Shown here: positions 13,539-16,687 of the stretch, one piece after another
Layout: every line of letters starts with the position of its first letter
Position numbering within the stretch: the stretch's first letter is position 1
DNA from: JBEKZQ01 sp049509675
GTDB taxonomy: Bacteria > Planctomycetota > Planctomycetia > Pirellulales > Thermoguttaceae
Reading direction: 5' to 3'
Length of the DNA: 16,687 nucleotides
Assembly: GCA_049509675.1 (NCBI GenBank)
Contig: JBEKZQ010000077.1
Location: 1-16,687 of the forward strand
The notes under the pieces: generated by a model
Seen by the model: the letters and a program-made list of their open reading frames with translations, nothing else
The model's database searches: none
Told to the model about the DNA's origin: nothing
Position numbers and translations under genes: made by a program

Positions 13539-16241
13539 TCAAGACCCCTCGGCCGGAACCAGCAAAGTCGCCAGCGTGCGCGCAAATGTCTCGAGTATCT
13601 GGCGGTCGGGAAGCGCGATCGTCAATCGCGGCTTGCCCGAGGCATCGTCCTCGACACAGGCTGCCAATCGGTCGTGAACCCCCTTGACGATCGCGTCGGA
13701 GGGGGCCGCGCGGCGCCCGTCGGAAACCAACTCGCCCAGCAGGTTGGCCACGGCGCCGAGCAGTTGTCCGCCGGCGGCCGCCACGCGCTGGCGGTGCTCG
13801 CGAAGCTGCTCTTCCTGGCGGCGCAGTTCCTCCTGCCGCGAGACGTCCAGGGGCGCCTCGGGCTGCGCGCCCAAGAGCACTTCCAGGCGGCGCCGCAATT
13901 CCTCGATGCCGCTGACAAGGTCCACCCGGGTCACCTTCGAGTCGGCGTCCAGGGCCGCCATGGCCAGGTCGTGCTTGGCGGAAAGCGTGGCCAGCAGGTT
14001 CTCTTCGATCGTCAGTTCCGTCACCAAAACGAACACCTGGACCGGCCGATGTTGGCCCATGCGGTGCGCCCGGCCGACGCGCTGTTCGAGCACGGCGGGG
14101 TTCCAGGGCAAATCGACGTTGATCACCGTGTTGGCCGCCTGCAGGTTCAAGCCGGTCGATCCGGCGTTGGTCGTCAGAAACAAGCGGCAGGCGGGGTCCT
14201 CGCGGAAGCGGTGGACGAGTTGCTGCCGCTTCTGCTGCGGCACCGAGCCGTCCAGCCGCACGAAGGGCAGATTGCGCCGCTCCAACAGCGGCTCGATGAG
14301 GTTGAGCATCGTGGTCCACTCGGAGAACAACACGGCCTTGCGGTCCTGTTCCTCGAACAGCCCGTCGAACAGCTCGCCCAGCCGATCGAGTTTGCTGGAA
14401 AATCCCGGCGCCTGCTTGTCGACCAGGTAGGTGCTGTTGGCCGACATGCGACACATCAGCAGCGCCTTCTGCAGCCGCAGCAGGTCCATTTCGGTGATGA
14501 ACGCCTTTCGGGCGATCATCGAGGCGGTGCGCATGTGCGCGCCGTGCAGTTCGACTTGCTCGTCGGTAGGCGCGATGCGGACGATCTCGGTGGTGCGCGG
14601 CGGCAATTGCCCGAGCACCGAGGCCCGGGTGCGGCGCAACAGGATGGGAGCCAGGTTCCGCCGCAACTGGTCGAGGTGCTTGTAGCCCAGCACCTTCCCC
14701 TTCTCGTCGACGATGCGGTGGCGGTTGAAGAAGCGGAACGCGGGGGCCAGGCGGCGGTCGTCGATGAATTGCACGACCGAGAACAACTCGTCCAGCCGGT
14801 TCTCCAGGGGCGTGCCGGTGAGGACCAGGGCAAAGGGGGATTTCAGGCCCTTGACGATCGCGGCCGTCTTGGACTGCCAGTTCTTGATCCGCTGGCCTTC
14901 GTCCAGAATGATCAGGTCCCAGGGGACGCGCTCGATGGCCAGGATGTCGCGCAGCACCTGCTCGTAGTTGCAGACGGTGAAGAAATTCTCGTTGGCATAT
15001 TGCGAGACGCGGGCGGCCGCGCCGCCGGTGACCAGTTGCACGTCGCGGTCGGAGAAGCGGTGGATCTCGCTCCGCCACTGCGACTTGAGCGACGCGGGGC
15101 ACACGACCAGCACTTTGCGGATTCCGGCTTCGCGGGCCAGCAGTTCGGCCGCGCCCACCCCTTGGATCGTTTTGCCCAGTCCCATGTCGTCGGCCAGGAT
15201 GGCGCGGCCCGCGCCCAGGGCGAACGCGATGCCGTCGAGTTGGTAGGGGAGCAACTCCGCTTTCAACAGCGTGGTGCGGAGCGGGTGCCGGGCGGGGTCC
15301 TTGCGAATCTGGCTCACCAGGCTGGCGATGCGCTCCTGGAAGAGCCGTTTTTGGATCAGTTCTTCCGCATCGGGGTAAACCGTGACCGGATGGCCGAGCC
15401 GTTCCAGGCGCCCGATGCAGTCCAGCAGTTTTCGCACGTCCTCGATCGGCCCCTTCGCCAGGGGCCCGGCCGAGCGGGCCAAGGCCGCATCGGGCCGATC
15501 GGGAAGCTGCAGGTGCAGGGTGGCATCCTCGCCGTAGAGCACGTGAACGAAGCACTCGTCGTTGCCGCATCGCCTGCGCGCCAAATTGGAAAACCGCCTC
15601 CGCACGCGATCCAGAGCGTAGAGGATGTGCTTGCACGTGCCCAGCGTGTTGGTGCGAAAGTCGGGGCAGGAACAATAGGAGGCCCCCCGCTCGGTCCCCC
15701 GCAGCGCTACGCGGTAGGTCTTGCCCGACTGGCCGCTGGTCACCACGTAGTCCGTCCAAGGGTTTTCCGGATCGCCGGATTGCAGCCGGAACTTCTCCGT
15801 TCGCGCCCGCTCGATCCGATCGGCGATCGCTTGTTCGACCAGAACCTCTTCGCTGAGGCTTTCGATGGGAACTCGCTCCGGCGGGGCCGCGGCCAGGCCC
15901 AAGGCCGTTTTCTCTTCGAGGATCAGCGAGACGGCCGCACCGACGTGGCAGCAAAGCGTATGGCACGCATCGCAATTGAATTGCAACCGACTCTTGGCCT
16001 CGGTCTTCACCGTGATGGTGACGATGACGTCCTTGCCCCGGCCGCCGGCGCCGGGCATCTTCAGCCGGAACAGGTCGCCGGCGAAATAAACGTCCCGCGC
16101 GATGTCGATCTCGCCCTGGGCCGGGCCCTGCCGGATCAGTTGCTCGCCCGCGGGACCCAACAATCGGCACGCCTGGGTGAACGTCAATCGGGAAAGGCGG
16201 TCTTTCAGCGTCAGTTGGCTGCTTCTCTTGGTCTTGATCAT
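13539..16241 (-). CDS. SWIM zinc-finger SNF2-family helicase
   Basis: 900-residue SNF2/RapA-type ATP-dependent DNA translocase, expected to remodel protein-DNA or RNA polymerase complexes; the specific role is unknown. An N-terminal part has a Cys/His cluster (C90-x2-C93, C97, C98, H99) that looks like a degenerate SWIM motif. A proper SWIM finger follows: C190-x-C192-x10-C203-x-H205. The helicase core has LLPYQLDGIAFAL (330-342), Walker A DDMGLGKT (351-358), DEGQ box (447-450), LTGTPLENRLDEL (474-486), then motif V/VI in TTNAGSTGLNLQAAN and QRVGRAHRMGQ (near 690-735). The C-terminal 150 residues are charged and probably coiled coil (RRQEEQLREHRQRV). The ATG at 16241 has AAGGAGG upstream. It is a single gene between repeat elements; no restriction or defence partners are adjacent. 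Confidence 0.92.
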   Translation of the reverse strand: MIKTKRSSQLTLKDRLSRLTFTQACRLLGPAGEQLIRQGPAQGEIDIARDVYFAGDLFRLKMPGAGGRGKDVIVTITVKTEAKSRLQFNCDACHTLCCHVGAAVSLILEEKTALGLAAAPPERVPIESLSEEVLVEQAIADRIERARTEKFRLQSGDPENPWTDYVVTSGQSGKTYRVALRGTERGASYCSCPDFRTNTLGTCKHILYALDRVRRRFSNLARRRCGNDECFVHVLYGEDATLHLQLPDRPDAALARSAGPLAKGPIEDVRKLLDCIGRLERLGHPVTVYPDAEELIQKRLFQERIASLVSQIRKDPARHPLRTTLLKAELLPYQLDGIAFALGAGRAILADDMGLGKTIQGVGAAELLAREAGIRKVLVVCPASLKSQWRSEIHRFSDRDVQLVTGGAAARVSQYANENFFTVCNYEQVLRDILAIERVPWDLIILDEGQRIKNWQSKTAAIVKGLKSPFALVLTGTPLENRLDELFSVVQFIDDRRLAPAFRFFNRHRIVDEKGKVLGYKHLDQLRRNLAPILLRRTRASVLGQLPPRTTEIVRIAPTDEQVELHGAHMRTASMIARKAFITEMDLLRLQKALLMCRMSANSTYLVDKQAPGFSSKLDRLGELFDGLFEEQDRKAVLFSEWTTMLNLIEPLLERRNLPFVRLDGSVPQQKRQQLVHRFREDPACRLFLTTNAGSTGLNLQAANTVINVDLPWNPAVLEQRVGRAHRMGQHRPVQVFVLVTELTIEENLLATLSAKHDLAMAALDADSKVTRVDLVSGIEELRRRLEVLLGAQPEAPLDVSRQEELRRQEEQLREHRQRVAAAGGQLLGAVANLLGELVSDGRRAAPSDAIVKGVHDRLAACVEDDASGKPRLTIALPDRQILETFARTLATLLVPAEGS

Positions 16242-16260
16242 GGGTGCCTCCTTGGCCGAT

Positions 16261-16289
16261 ATTGTCGCCGGGAGCCCCCATCACGTCAA
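16261..16289 (-). promoter_or_regulatory. Possible promoter of the SNF2 gene
   Basis: On the minus strand TTGACG (16289-16284), a 17-base spacer and GACAAT (16266-16261), followed by AAGGAGG and the start codon at 16241. This gives a short leader. The -10 is imperfect (4 of 6). Confidence 0.4.
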
Positions 16290-16362
16290 CCATCCCTTCT
16301 CATCGAAACAGCCGCCGGCTTCGTTAGGACCAGCGAATGAATACGCGTCGGCCTTGCTGCCA

Positions 16363-16391
16363 CCACCCTACGGTTTACGAGTAATCCGGGT
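16363..16391. repeat. Solitary end of the GTAGGGTGG/CCACCCTAC element
   Basis: These 29 bases match the right end of the element at 13472-13500 at 24 of 29 positions (CCACCCTAC ... TTTA-GA-T-ATCCGGGT). No matching GTAGGGTGG end occurs in the 120 bases before it, so it is an isolated half or a decayed copy. It lies upstream of the SNF2 gene. Confidence 0.6.
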
Positions 16392-16477
16392 TCAGGCCCT
16401 CGCGACCAGTTTGGGCAGCGGCTTGTGTGCGGCAAGATTTCCTGGCGGGCGTTTCCGACGTAGCCGGTCATTGACAT
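16392..16477. other. Intergenic stretch, nothing recognised
   Basis: No gene, hairpin or promoter that I can support between the solitary repeat end and the next repeat element. Confidence 0.4.
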
Positions 16478-16687
16478 GGTGGGTGCCACGGGCTTGCCCG
16501 TGCTCTTTCGGAGGGCTCTTGCGGCAAGAAGTTGCCAAAGCAGTGGCGTGCGAGAGAGATCGAGAGTCCGCGGCTGTTCTGCACCCTGCGGATACGTTCC
16601 ATGCTCGCCGACGAACCACGCGGAGAGGTTTCCGGCGATTGGGGCGCGGCAAGAACCGACATAGAAAAGCACTGGGAAGTGGCACCC
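16478..16687. mobile_element. MITE-like element with GGGTGCCAC/GTGGCACCC ends
   Basis: GGGTGCCAC (16481-16489) is perfectly matched in inverse by GTGGCACCC (16679-16687), the last bases of the window, so the element may extend slightly beyond. Just inside the left end, CACGGGC-tt-GCCCGTG (16487-16502) is a perfect 7-bp hairpin. The roughly 180-base interior has open frames on both strands but no recognisable protein. I recall that GGTGCCACGGGCTTGCCCGTGC repeats are abundant in planctomycete genomes. Confidence 0.6.

Noticed and set aside
7490..16241. DISARM or BREX-like defence island, because a methyltransferase and an SNF2 helicase lie in the same region
   Set aside because: The methyltransferase is a self-contained MmeI-like enzyme with its own nuclease domain. 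The helicase is a SWIM-SNF2 type separated by an unrelated secreted protein. No drmA/drmB/drmC, pglZ or brxC-like gene is present.
13477..16340. Two further long open frames over the helicase gene (888 codons forward, 938 codons leftward in another frame)
   Set aside because: Both lack motifs and have Arg/Gly/Pro-rich translations; the 900-residue frame with helicase motifs and AAGGAGG site is the real gene.

Overview
The window looks like chromosomal DNA of a high-GC Planctomycetota bacterium, probably of the Pirellulales type. This is inferred from gene content: a HAF-repeat secreted protein, a GH172/DUF2961 enzyme, a secreted PQQ-like beta-propeller with a vestigial methyltransferase-like front part, a stand-alone SWIM-SNF2 helicase, and many families of small palindromic intergenic repeats. 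No rRNA, complete tRNA or CRISPR array was seen.

Left part (1-4016) is accessory. In leftward order it holds: a tyrosine-recombinase remnant carrying two in-frame stops (4016-3597); copy B of a duplicated GC-rich segment; a DUF932 phage/plasmid-type gene (2877-1879); copy A of the same segment; and a HAF-repeat secreted protein (1010-114). The HAF gene has an unusual leader: an 85-nt nested hairpin, then an intrinsic-terminator-like hairpin with seven U, all before the start codon. At least six copies of a palindrome GCCGACA-N3-TGTCGGC are scattered through 1539-3294.

Middle part (4017-7310). A HesA/ThiF-type E1-like enzyme overlaps a MoaD/ThiS-like sulfur carrier ending in Gly-Gly, followed convergently by a 2x[4Fe-4S] ferredoxin. 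This trio resembles the accessory genes of tungsten/molybdenum aldehyde:ferredoxin oxidoreductase (AOR) loci, but no oxidoreductase is present. The recombinase remnant sits directly against the E1-like gene where upstream partners might have been. A leftward transcription unit with a good sigma-70-like promoter (7378-7406) carries a secreted GH172 enzyme, a five-segment membrane protein and possibly the ferredoxin.

Right part (7490-16687). A leftward MmeI-like single-chain restriction-modification enzyme keeps both a D-x9-E-x-K nuclease motif and the methyltransferase motifs; two small repeat sequences lie in frame in its C-terminal region. Then come a rightward secreted beta-propeller protein and a leftward SWIM-SNF2 helicase flanked by inverted-repeat (MITE-like) elements, including a paired and a solitary end of one family. 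The window ends in another such element.

No convincingly new multi-gene system was found. The most interesting unexplained signals are the HAF leader RNA, the palindrome family with its duplicated segment around the DUF932 gene, and the apparently truncated AOR-type accessory cluster at a recombinase scar.
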